From contig JAGAQS010000025.1 in assembly GCA_017622635.1 (NCBI GenBank), positions 1-6,422 of the forward strand: a DNA stretch of 6,422 nt, read 5' to 3'. The stretch comes from Ruminococcus sp. (GTDB taxonomy: Bacteria; Bacillota; Clostridia; Oscillospirales; Ruminococcaceae). Positions 1 through 5,607 of this stretch are shown here, in pieces (the stretch's first letter is position 1; the number at the start of each line of letters is the position of its first letter). The notes under the pieces were generated by a model. That model worked only from the letters and a program-made list of their open reading frames with translations. It did not search any database and had not been told where the DNA came from. The translations under genes were made by a program, and so were the position numbers.

Positions 1-611
1 ATACACTCATAAACCGTATTAAACACTACCTTTACAGCAAAAAAGAATATACCCCCGAAAGTGAAAATTCATTCGCACCTGCTCTTTGCAGTCGTCTTGA
101 CAGAAATACGAGCGGGCTTGTCACTTCCGCAAAAAACGCCTCCGCACTGCGTGAAATAAATGAAGCCATAAAACATGGCAATGTACACAAAATATATCAC
201 TGTGTTACCGTTTCACCACCGCCGAAAAGTTCTGACATTATTTACGCATACCACAAAAAAGACGACACACGCAATATTGTGCGTATTTCAGACACACCTG
301 CCGAAAATTTCAGGGAAATAAAAACGGGTTACAAAGTACTTGCACAGAAATCGGGTCTGTCACTTCTCGAAGTAACGCTTTTCACAGGCAGAACCCACCA
401 GATAAGAGCCCACCTCGCACATATAGGTGCGAATATTCTCGGTGACGGAAAATACGGCAATGTCAACGCAAACAAACGACACGGCGTATTCCGTCAGGCA
501 TTGTGTGCATACTCACTTAAATTTGAACTGCCCGAAAATTCACCGTTTTCATATCTGAACAGTATTGAACTTCATGCACCTAAACCTGACTTTGAAAAAT
601 TCTTTGATTAA
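1..611 (+). CDS. RluA-family RNA pseudouridine synthase, 5' end cut by window edge
   Basis: The reading frame is open from base 3 to the TAA at 609-611, giving 202 visible residues; the start lies outside the window. The family isomerises uridine to pseudouridine in 23S rRNA or tRNA. The catalytic motif reads SRLDRNTSGLV, with the catalytic Asp codon at 99-101; the usual form begins HRLD, so the His is replaced by Ser. The downstream TGRTHQIRAHLAHIG motif (from base 384) and the following GDGKYG are also typical. Full-length members have roughly 300 residues, so about the first 100, including any S4 domain, are missing here. An ATG at 279 is internal, because the catalytic Asp lies upstream of it in the same frame. 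The family is secure, but the target uridine cannot be told. Confidence 0.93.
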   Translation, partial: TLINRIKHYLYSKKEYTPESENSFAPALCSRLDRNTSGLVTSAKNASALREINEAIKHGNVHKIYHCVTVSPPPKSSDIIYAYHKKDDTRNIVRISDTPAENFREIKTGYKVLAQKSGLSLLEVTLFTGRTHQIRAHLAHIGANILGDGKYGNVNANKRHGVFRQALCAYSLKFELPENSPFSYLNSIELHAPKPDFEKFFD

Positions 612-634
612 TATATAAAATAATATCCGCACTA

Positions 635-663
635 TTGACTTTTGCAATTTAAAGTGATATGAT
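635..663 (+). promoter_or_regulatory. sigma-A type promoter for tyrA
   Basis: TTGACT at 635-640 and TATGAT at 658-663 are separated by exactly 17 bases. Each hexamer has one mismatch to consensus. Transcription would start near 670, leaving a short leader before the tyrA ribosome binding site. Its position 24 bases after the rluA-type stop suggests that tyrA is transcribed independently of the upstream gene. Confidence 0.75.
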
Positions 664-696
664 TAAACTATCAGATAAAGAAAGGTTTGATTTTTT

Positions 697-1548
697 ATGA
701 ATATTCTCGTTGTCGGACTTGGTTTAATAGGCGGTTCAGTCTGTAAGGCACTGAAAAAATATACATACCACAATGTTACGGGCTGTGACATAAATCACGA
801 TATTGAAGAAAACGCCCTCCGTGATGTTGCTGTTGACGAGGCTTTCAACGGAAGTTACAGCGGTTTCGACCTTGTTATTATATCGCTCTTTCCCGAAACA
901 GCAGAAAAATTCTTTGCCGAAAATGCAGGAAAATTTGATAAGAACACTCTTATTACTGACGTTTGTGGAATAAAGGGCAGTTTTTCCGAACGTATGAAAT
1001 CAACGGCAGAAAAAAACGGTTTAAGGTATGTCGGTATTCACCCTATGGCAGGTAAGGAGTTCGGCGGTTATGCAAACAGTACGGCAGACCTTTTTGTAAA
1101 GGCTAATTTCATAATAGCACCGTTTGAGGACACCAGAGACGAAGATGTTGAACTGCTGAGAAATTTAGCCTCTGAAATCGGTGCGGGAAAAGTTGTTATT
1201 ACAAGCCCCGAAAATCACGACAAAATGATAGCTTATACTTCACAGCTTGCACATATAGTGTCAAGTGCATATGTAAAAAGTCCCGAACTTAACCTCGAAT
1301 GTGGTTTCAGCGGGGGAAGTTTTCAGGATATGACAAGAATCGCAACAATGAACGAAAAAATGTGGACTGACCTTTTTATGCAGAACTGCGACAATCTTCA
1401 GTTTGAACTTGATACGCTTATAGACAATCTTCTTAAATACCGTGACGCTCTCCGCAACAAAGACGCAGAAACCATGAAAGAACTCATAGCAGAGGGAAGA
1501 AAGTTAAAGGAAAACAATCTCCGTCACCGTGTCGGACAGCCTAACTGA
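697..1548 (+). CDS. tyrA: prephenate dehydrogenase (tyrosine biosynthesis)
   Basis: This 283-residue protein should catalyse NAD-dependent oxidative decarboxylation of prephenate to 4-hydroxyphenylpyruvate, the committed step to tyrosine, in the cytosol. The N-terminal Rossmann fold shows GLGLIGGS (Gly7, Gly9, Gly12) after a beta strand. TDVCGIKG (87-94) and HPMAGKEFGG (115-124) are hallmark TyrA motifs. SQLAH (182-186) corresponds to the family SxLPH-type substrate-site His. SGGSFQDMTRIA (205-216) carries the conserved Arg of the helical C-terminal domain. No ACT or chorismate mutase domain is attached, and the length fits the short monofunctional form. The ATG follows AAAGAAAGG (677-685) at a usable, slightly long spacing, and a consensus promoter lies upstream. 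The next gene starts 73 bases on without an obvious terminator, so some co-transcription is possible. Confidence 0.93.
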   Translation: MNILVVGLGLIGGSVCKALKKYTYHNVTGCDINHDIEENALRDVAVDEAFNGSYSGFDLVIISLFPETAEKFFAENAGKFDKNTLITDVCGIKGSFSERMKSTAEKNGLRYVGIHPMAGKEFGGYANSTADLFVKANFIIAPFEDTRDEDVELLRNLASEIGAGKVVITSPENHDKMIAYTSQLAHIVSSAYVKSPELNLECGFSGGSFQDMTRIATMNEKMWTDLFMQNCDNLQFELDTLIDNLLKYRDALRNKDAETMKELIAEGRKLKENNLRHRVGQPN

Positions 1549-1621
1549 TGTAACAAATATCTTATCTTCGGCATAAAATGGTATGAGAGAAAATCTCAAT
1601 CCAACTGAAAGGAACAATCTT

Positions 1622-2359
1622 ATGCCAAAGGTATTTTTAAGTCCCTCAACGCAGGAGTGGAATCAGTACGCTACCAGTGGCAATGAAGAGCTTTATATGA
1701 ATCTGCTTGCAGACAGAATAGAACCGTATCTGCGTTCAAGCGGTATAACGTTTGTACGCAATGACCCTTCACGTAATTTAAACGGTGCTATTCAGGATTC
1801 AAATGCCGCATATTATGACGTACATCTTGCACTCCATTCAAACGCCGCTCCCGAACATCTTGCCGGTCGTCTGAGAGGCATTGATATATATTTCGCCCCG
1901 AAAAGCAAAGACAGTGAATATCTCGCCAACATAATAGCGAACAATTTAAAAAGCATATACCCTCTTCCTGACAAGGTAAACGCCGTACCTACCGCAACAC
2001 TCGGTGAAGTTCTCAGAACAAACGCCGTTGCGGTACTGTGTGAGCTCGGATACCATGACAATTATGCAGATGAGGCGTGGCTGAAAAACAATCTTGACAT
2101 TATAGCAAGAAATATTTCCCGTTCCCTCTGTGACTACTTCGGAATACCACTTATTTCCCCTACGGCTGTCAGATGGGGTACTGTAATAACAGACGGTTCG
2201 GGTCTCAATATCAGACAATTCCCGAATACTTCTTCTGCCGTTATCGGTTCAATTCCAAACGGTGCAACCGTCATGATTAACGGTGAAACAGACGGTTGGT
2301 ACGTGGTAAACTATAACGGAACGACAGGATATTCAAGCAGTGAATTTATTTTCATATGA
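1622..2359 (+). CDS. N-acetylmuramoyl-L-alanine amidase (Amidase_3-like) with C-terminal SH3 domain
   Basis: The protein has 245 residues. Residues 1-175 resemble zinc amidases that cut the bond between N-acetylmuramic acid and L-Ala of the stem peptide. LALHSNA (69-75) supplies His72, CELGYHDN (140-147) supplies the catalytic-type Glu141, and Glu22/Glu23 fit the second metal ligand. The usual first ligand, His in DPGHGG, is absent: the aligned stretch is SPSTQEWNQY (7-16). From memory, an SPSxQExN variant recurs in clostridial amidases, so this may be a known divergent clade. Residues about 185-245 form a bacterial SH3 domain (GSGLNIRQFPNTSSAVIG, then GWYVVNYNGTTGY), probably for wall binding. 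No signal peptide is visible, so the export route is unclear. ATG 1622 was chosen over the in-frame ATG 1583 because TGAAAGGA (1606-1613) sits 8 bases before it and 1583 has no ribosome binding site. Confidence 0.83.
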   Translation: MPKVFLSPSTQEWNQYATSGNEELYMNLLADRIEPYLRSSGITFVRNDPSRNLNGAIQDSNAAYYDVHLALHSNAAPEHLAGRLRGIDIYFAPKSKDSEYLANIIANNLKSIYPLPDKVNAVPTATLGEVLRTNAVAVLCELGYHDNYADEAWLKNNLDIIARNISRSLCDYFGIPLISPTAVRWGTVITDGSGLNIRQFPNTSSAVIGSIPNGATVMINGETDGWYVVNYNGTTGYSSSEFIFI

Positions 2360-2364
2360 AACAA

Positions 2365-2398
2365 AAAAGGCTTTCTGCAAATATGCAGAGAGCCTTTT
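2365..2398. terminator. bidirectional intrinsic terminator between convergent genes
   Basis: A 15-bp stem (2365-2379 with 2384-2398, one G-U pair) closes an AATA loop. The arms run AAAAGGCTTTCTGCA and TGCAGAGAGCCTTTT. The plus strand ends in CCTTTTAT and the minus strand in a run of T, so it can stop both the amidase transcript and the opposing carboxypeptidase-like gene. Confidence 0.85.
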
Positions 2399-2423
2399 AT
2401 ATTCGGGAAATACGGGAAATAAT

Positions 2424-3818
2424 TTACTTTTCGGAACGTGAATCAGTTGTCCTGTTCCGCTGTGATTTGTACTTTGATTTTTTCTTTCTGTTTCTGTAAA
2501 GAACATACGAATAAATACACATGAGAATATAAATAGCACAAAGTACAAAAGAAACAGTAAACGCAGTTCTGAACCACTTTGATTTTGGGAATTGAGTCAC
2601 GGCAAAAATATTGTATTTTGACGTCGAACGTTTTACGTCGGAGATCGCCACAAGTTCAACAGTACCGAGTTCTTCGCCGTTGTACTTCAATGTCACCTCT
2701 CCCAGCGGTTCACCCTTTTTAACGGGTGCTTGAAGTGATTTCTTATACCACCTGATATCATACTTGTTTACAACAGACGTGTCGATTTCGTCATACCATA
2801 AAAGTGAAAATTCTTCTTTCGGACGTGCAAGCACATAGTCGTTACCGTCTGCCAGTTCTACGGGAATTTCACCGACTTCGGCGGTATCGGCAAGAAGTAC
2901 CTGATATGATATATGGGTAAAAGCCCAGTCGAAAAGGGTTGTTGCGTCATCAATATGTGAATAGACGGGGTTTCCGTCCGCATCACTGTAAGGAGAGTTC
3001 ATAAGAACCGCCAGATAATTATTGCCGTCCTTGCTTGCAAGAGAGATTATACTTCTTCCTGCGTTTTCGAGATTGGCTGTTTTTATGCCTTTGGCGGCAT
3101 TGTAATAACTGTCACTTTCGGGGTTCATCATTTCGTTTGAATGTTTCCATGTCCACGAATTGAAGTCTTCATGATTGGTATCGTTCGGAACAGAAGGTTT
3201 ATATTCGTAAGTTGTCGCAATCTGTTCAAAAAACGGAACGGTGAGGGCGTACTCTGTAAGTTTTACCATATCACGTGCAGTTGTATACTGATTTGCATCG
3301 TACATACCTGTAGAATTTGTGAAGTGTGTGTTTTCAAGTCCTATTTCTTCGGCTTTCTGATTCATACTGTTAACAAAATTATCAACATTACTTCCGCCGA
3401 TATAATAGGCAAGAGTTTGTGAAGCCTCCACCGATGATGTGAGCATCATTGCGTAAAGCAGGTCAGTTACGGTAAACACATCACCGTTATATATTTCAGC
3501 GGTACGGACATCTTCGGGATACTCACTGTTATAAAGTATATCGGAATATACTTCTTCATTCATTGTAATTTCCTGATTCAAATTTTCACAGTTTTCAATG
3601 GTGATAACCGCCGTCATAATATTTACAAGCGGTCCGGGCATCTGCTTTTCGTCGGCGTTTTTCTCATTTATCACGGTATTGGTATCACGGTTGACCAATA
3701 TGACCGACTCACTCTGAAGCGGGGTTTTCAGTGTAAAATTAATTGCGTTTGCACTCGGTACACAAAGAAGCGGCACTGTCATAACCAAAGCCGCAAGTGC
3801 TGATAAAATTTTCTTCAT
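2424..3818 (-). CDS. D-alanyl-D-alanine carboxypeptidase family (S11) protein, apparently catalytically inactive, membrane anchored
   Basis: This 464-residue protein has the DacA/DacF layout. A signal peptide (1-25) ends in SANA, the S11 fold covers about 35-305, a C-terminal beta domain about 308-400, one membrane helix about 417-441, and then a Lys/Arg-rich tail. Active members trim the terminal D-Ala of peptidoglycan pentapeptides outside the cell. Here every active-site motif is changed. The usual PASLTKIMT is PGPLVNIMT (61-69), so the nucleophile Ser is Pro63 and the Lys is Asn66. SGN is SSV (128-130), and KTG is KTA (246-248). The fold framework is well kept (GLENTHFTNSTGM, TTARDM, GIKTANLENAGRSIISLASKDG) and the frame is intact, which suggests a maintained pseudoenzyme rather than decay. 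ATG 3818 is preferred over the ATG at 3887 because AAAGGAG lies 5 bases before it and the signal peptide begins there. Confidence 0.88.
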   Translation of the reverse strand: MKKILSALAALVMTVPLLCVPSANAINFTLKTPLQSESVILVNRDTNTVINEKNADEKQMPGPLVNIMTAVITIENCENLNQEITMNEEVYSDILYNSEYPEDVRTAEIYNGDVFTVTDLLYAMMLTSSVEASQTLAYYIGGSNVDNFVNSMNQKAEEIGLENTHFTNSTGMYDANQYTTARDMVKLTEYALTVPFFEQIATTYEYKPSVPNDTNHEDFNSWTWKHSNEMMNPESDSYYNAAKGIKTANLENAGRSIISLASKDGNNYLAVLMNSPYSDADGNPVYSHIDDATTLFDWAFTHISYQVLLADTAEVGEIPVELADGNDYVLARPKEEFSLLWYDEIDTSVVNKYDIRWYKKSLQAPVKKGEPLGEVTLKYNGEELGTVELVAISDVKRSTSKYNIFAVTQFPKSKWFRTAFTVSFVLCAIYILMCIYSYVLYRNRKKKSKYKSQRNRTTDSRSEK

Positions 3819-3867
3819 ACTTTCTCCTTTAATTAATGCGGTTTCCGCAGAATAGTTTGATACATAT

Positions 3868-3896
3868 ATTATAACAGATATTTTCACAATTTTAAA
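3868..3896 (-). promoter_or_regulatory. promoter of the carboxypeptidase-like gene
   Basis: On the minus strand TATAAT (3868-3873) is preceded by an extended TGT element and, 17 bases upstream, by TTTAAA (3891-3896, 4 of 6 matches). The perfect -10 and the TG extension offset the weak -35. It lies 50 bases before the chosen start at 3818, which rules out the longer reading from 3887. Confidence 0.65.
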
Positions 3897-3905
3897 GCCT
3901 TTTTC

Positions 3906-3952
3906 AAAAAAAATTTTTTTCTCTTTACGTCAGACTGCAAATATGTTAAAAT
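3906..3952 (+). promoter_or_regulatory. promoter of the metallophosphoesterase gene, with upstream A/T tract
   Basis: TTTACG (3924-3929) and TAAAAT (3947-3952) are 17 bases apart. Directly upstream lies an A8T7 block (3906-3920), which could act as an UP element or a bent-DNA segment helping a modest -35. The divergent promoter at 3868-3896 is only 28 bases from the -35, so the two may influence each other. Confidence 0.55.
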
Positions 3953-3989
3953 AGACTAAGAAATTATTACAAAAAACGGAGGTATTAAA

Positions 3990-4652
3990 ATGATTTACGT
4001 TACGGGTGACACTCACGGAGATATTGAACGTTTCAAAGTTCCCGAATTGAAAAAACTGCACAGAGGTGATACACTTATTATATGCGGTGACTTCGGTTTC
4101 CTCTGGGACAACTCCAAAAAAGAAGCGTCGGCACTTAAAAAACTCATGTCCAAAGATTATACCATTGCCTTTATCGACGGCTGTCACGAAAATTTCGACC
4201 TGCTTGAAGCTTACCCCGAAACTGAATGGAACGGTGGAAAAGCCCGTTATATAGGCGGAAATATATATCATCTCATGCGTGGGCAGGTCTATACGATAGA
4301 AAACAAGAAAATATTTACTTTCGGCGGTGGTCACAGTCATGACTACGATTTCAGACATGACAGTAAAAACTGGTGGGAACGTGAACAGCCTACCCATGAC
4401 GAAATAACAACCGCCCTCAAAAGTCTTTCCGACAATGACAACAAGGTTGACTATATCATAACCCATGAACCGCCTGCATCACTTAAAGACTGTCTGGGGG
4501 TTGACGTTTTTGAACGTCTTGAAGTACACGCTTTCTTTGAGGAAATAATAAGAACGTGCCAATATGAAAAATGGTTTTTCGGAAAGTGCCATATAGACAA
4601 GCATATACCAATTAAATTTTATGCAGTATTCAACAATATTATTACACTGTAG
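3990..4652 (+). CDS. calcineurin-like metallophosphoesterase
   Basis: A soluble 220-residue protein with the two-metal phosphoesterase motif series: GDTHGD (6-11, metal ligands Asp7 and His9), CGDFGFLWD (32-40, Asp34), GCHENFD (64-70) where most families have GNHE, THEPP (158-162, His159), and FFGKCHID (196-203) where many families have GHxH. From memory, GCHENFD and a one-His C-terminal motif occur in related clostridial proteins, so these may be lineage features rather than damage. The substrate is unknown; phosphoprotein, nucleotide and phosphodiester roles are all possible. The ATG sits 7 bases after GGAGG (3978-3982), an excellent ribosome binding site, and the gene has its own promoter. 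A long opposite-strand frame over 3930-4466 is a shadow. Confidence 0.85.
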   Translation: MIYVTGDTHGDIERFKVPELKKLHRGDTLIICGDFGFLWDNSKKEASALKKLMSKDYTIAFIDGCHENFDLLEAYPETEWNGGKARYIGGNIYHLMRGQVYTIENKKIFTFGGGHSHDYDFRHDSKNWWEREQPTHDEITTALKSLSDNDNKVDYIITHEPPASLKDCLGVDVFERLEVHAFFEEIIRTCQYEKWFFGKCHIDKHIPIKFYAVFNNIITL

Positions 4653-4657
4653 TGATA

Positions 4658-4685
4658 TTTTCACGTACTCCCGAATATTTATTAT
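4658..4685 (+). promoter_or_regulatory. possible weak promoter for tspO-like gene
   Basis: TTTTCA (4658-4663) and TATTAT (4680-4685) are separated by 16 bases, with 4 and 5 matches to consensus respectively. The 63-base gap after the phosphoesterase stop shows no terminator, so the next gene could equally be reached by read-through. The surrounding A/T richness makes chance matches likely. Confidence 0.3.
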
Positions 4686-4715
4686 TATCTTTAAATATTA
4701 AATAAAGGAGTACAT

Positions 4716-5171
4716 ATGAAAAAATTCAATTTTACAGATTTTATGATTTTTATTATCACAGCTGAACTTACAGGGGCAGTTTCCGCACTTATATCAGGTG
4801 ATTTCTCATCTCTTTACTCACATATAACACAGCCTCCCCTGTCACCTCCTGCCTATGTGTTTCCTGTTGTATGGGCGATACTTTACGCACTTATGGGTAT
4901 ATCCGCATATATGATTTATCAGACAGGAAAAAGTTCCCTGAAAATCTACATAATACAGCTTGCAGTAAATTTTTCATGGAGCATAATTTTCTTCAGATTC
5001 AGACTTTTCATACTCGCTTCAATAGTTTCAATAATTCTGTTTATACTTGTCGCAACAATGATTTGTGTATTTTCAAAAGTCAGAAAAATTTCAGCCTTTT
5101 TAAACATTCCCTATCTTTTATGGAGTACTTTCGGAGCATATCTTGCCACGGGAGTATGTATTCTGAACTAA
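4716..5171 (+). CDS. tspO: TspO/MBR family (tryptophan-rich sensory) integral membrane protein
   Basis: This 151-residue, very hydrophobic protein has five predicted membrane helices: roughly 8-27, 45-68, 76-93, 97-119 and 127-149. TspO proteins bind porphyrins and related ligands and are tied to tetrapyrrole handling and oxidative stress responses. The signature is clear: QPPLSPPAYVFPVVWAILYA (39-58), then QLAVNFSWSIIFF (81-93), and NIPYLLWSTFGAYL (130-143). Only three Trp remain (53, 88, 136); two places where relatives often have Trp carry Tyr (34 and 47), so tryptophan-rich is a loose label here. AAGGAG (4705-4710) precedes the ATG by 5 bases. The stop is followed by an A/T-rich gap before the micropeptide promoter, without a strong terminator. 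The ligand cannot be read from the sequence. Confidence 0.88.
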   Translation: MKKFNFTDFMIFIITAELTGAVSALISGDFSSLYSHITQPPLSPPAYVFPVVWAILYALMGISAYMIYQTGKSSLKIYIIQLAVNFSWSIIFFRFRLFILASIVSIILFILVATMICVFSKVRKISAFLNIPYLLWSTFGAYLATGVCILN

Positions 5172-5215
5172 AATATTTTCTATTTTAAGTCATATATTAT
5201 TCCATTATTTTTGTA

Positions 5216-5244
5216 TTGATTTAATTATAGTATCGTGCTATAAT
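5216..5244 (+). promoter_or_regulatory. very strong extended -10 promoter for the twin micropeptide genes
   Basis: TTGATT (5216-5221), a 17-base spacer and a perfect TATAAT (5239-5244) preceded by TGC form the best promoter in the window. Transcription should begin near 5251, giving a leader of about 35 bases before the first peptide start. The TATAAT is part of an inverted repeat, which suggests control by a DNA-binding protein. Confidence 0.8.
5224..5244. promoter_or_regulatory. putative operator: perfect 7-bp inverted repeat over the -10
   Basis: ATTATAG (5224-5230) and CTATAAT (5238-5244) are exact reverse complements separated by TATCGTG. The right arm contains the whole -10, so a dimeric protein bound here would block RNA polymerase. 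A 7-base gap matches the spacing known for some HxlR-family operators (TACT-N7-AGTA for YodB), but the half-site sequence differs. The bound factor is unknown. Confidence 0.45.
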
Positions 5245-5286
5245 ATAAATATCCCAAGAGGGAAATGTATAAAGGAGGTTTAAGAT

Positions 5287-5346
5287 ATGTGCTGTAATGA
5301 ACTTTTTAAGCTTATCTGCAACCTTTTCAAGAACTGCAACTGTTAA
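5287..5346 (+). CDS. Cys-rich 19-residue micropeptide, copy 1
   Basis: The frame encodes MCCNELFKLICNLFKNCNC and ends in TAA. AAAGGAGG (5271-5278) is a near-ideal ribosome binding site 8 bases before the ATG, and a very strong promoter lies upstream. Five of 19 residues are Cys: a CC pair at the start (2, 3), one in the middle (11) and CxC at the end (17, 19). Between them, ELFKLICNLFK has hydrophobic residues at 6, 7, 9, 10, 13 and 14, the spacing of an amphipathic helix, with net charge about +1. There is no export leader. I do not recognise a family. A metal-binding or redox peptide, a membrane-active peptide or a signal are all open. That it is a real gene rests on the duplicate copy with only synonymous changes. 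Confidence 0.8.
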   Translation: MCCNELFKLICNLFKNCNC

Positions 5347-5382
5347 GCTGATACGTAAAAATACATAAGGAGGTCTGACGAT

Positions 5383-5442
5383 ATGTGCTGTAACGAACTT
5401 TTTAAGCTTATCTGCAACCTTTTCAAAAACTGCAACTGTTAA
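5383..5442 (+). CDS. Cys-rich 19-residue micropeptide, copy 2 (identical protein)
   Basis: The frame encodes exactly the same 19 residues as the gene 96 bases upstream. The 60-base frames differ only at 5394 (AAC against AAT, Asn4) and 5427 (AAA against AAG, Lys15), both silent. AAGGAGG (5367-5373) precedes the ATG by 9 bases, so this copy is equipped for translation in its own right. The 36-base gap contains no promoter or terminator, so both copies should share one transcript, which ends at the hairpin 14 bases after this stop. Duplication raises peptide dose and argues for selection on the protein. The function is unknown. Confidence 0.8.
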   Translation: MCCNELFKLICNLFKNCNC

Positions 5443-5456
5443 TCAATAACAAAAAA

Positions 5457-5486
5457 TCCCCTGAATCATCAGGGGACTTTTGTTTT
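5457..5486 (+). terminator. intrinsic terminator after the micropeptide genes
   Basis: TCCCCTGA (5457-5464) pairs perfectly with TCAGGGGA (5469-5476) around an ATCA loop, followed by CTTTTGTTTT. A run of six A upstream of the stem could give some activity on the other strand. It closes a compact transcription unit of about 230 bases that starts near 5251. Confidence 0.88.
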
Positions 5487-5525
5487 ATAAATTAAATACC
5501 GCCGAAAAATCATGTCAGAATTTTA

Positions 5526-5554
5526 TTGACTTTTTTATTCAGACGTGATAAAAT
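5526..5554 (+). promoter_or_regulatory. promoter of the HxlR-family regulator gene
   Basis: TTGACT (5526-5531), a 17-base spacer and TAAAAT (5549-5554) with a TG one base before the -10 form a good extended -10 promoter. It lies after the micropeptide terminator, so the regulator has its own transcription start. Confidence 0.72.
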
Positions 5555-5605
5555 GTATCATAAAGACTGTTACAGGCAATATGATACTAATAAAGGAATG
5601 ATACA
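5554..5605. promoter_or_regulatory. putative autoregulatory sites: GTATCAT / ATGATAC repeats
   Basis: TGTATCAT (5554-5561) is the exact reverse complement of ATGATACA (5598-5605), and a further ATGATAC occurs at 5581-5587. The sites span the region from the -10 edge to the start codon of the HxlR-type gene, where binding would repress it. HxlR-family proteins are dimers that often regulate their own or a neighbouring gene. The spacing between arms is larger than usual, so pairing of sites is uncertain. Confidence 0.4.
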
Positions 5606-5607
5606 AT

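Larger units (their letters stand above)
5272..5442 (+). repeat. tandem duplication, two units with 96-base period
   Basis: Unit 1 (5272-5346) and unit 2 (5367-5442) each comprise a ribosome binding site, spacer and complete 60-base gene. Coding parts are 58 of 60 identical, while the short stretch between ribosome binding site and ATG differs by several bases and one indel. The contrast between conserved coding bases and drifting spacer suggests that the duplication is not brand new and is under purifying or homogenising pressure. Confidence 0.9.

Noticed and set aside
1583..1621. Upstream in-frame ATG for the amidase
   Set aside because: No ribosome binding site precedes it, while the ATG at 1622 has TGAAAGGA 8 bases upstream and gives the family-typical N-terminus.
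1813..2218. Two minus-strand frames inside the amidase gene
   Set aside because: Both are shadows of the amidase coding sequence with no start signals or recognisable content.
3141..3422. 93-codon plus-strand frame
   Set aside because: It lies antisense to the S11-family gene and reads as a shadow frame, with no ribosome binding site evident.
3819..3887. 23-residue N-terminal extension of the carboxypeptidase-like protein
   Set aside because: It would place the promoter -10 inside the gene and a signal peptide at residue 24; the ATG at 3818 has AAAGGAG.
3930..4466. 178-codon minus-strand open frame
   Set aside because: It lies antisense to the motif-rich metallophosphoesterase, has no ribosome binding site that I can see, and its translation has no recognisable domain.
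4871..5188. 105-codon plus-strand frame overlapping tspO
   Set aside because: It is out of frame with a clear TspO protein and lacks a ribosome binding site.
5287..5486. Cys-codon leader peptide with attenuator controlling a downstream cysteine gene
   Set aside because: The terminator arms have no alternative pairing partner in the peptide region, two complete copies are present, and the next gene is a regulator with its own promoter.
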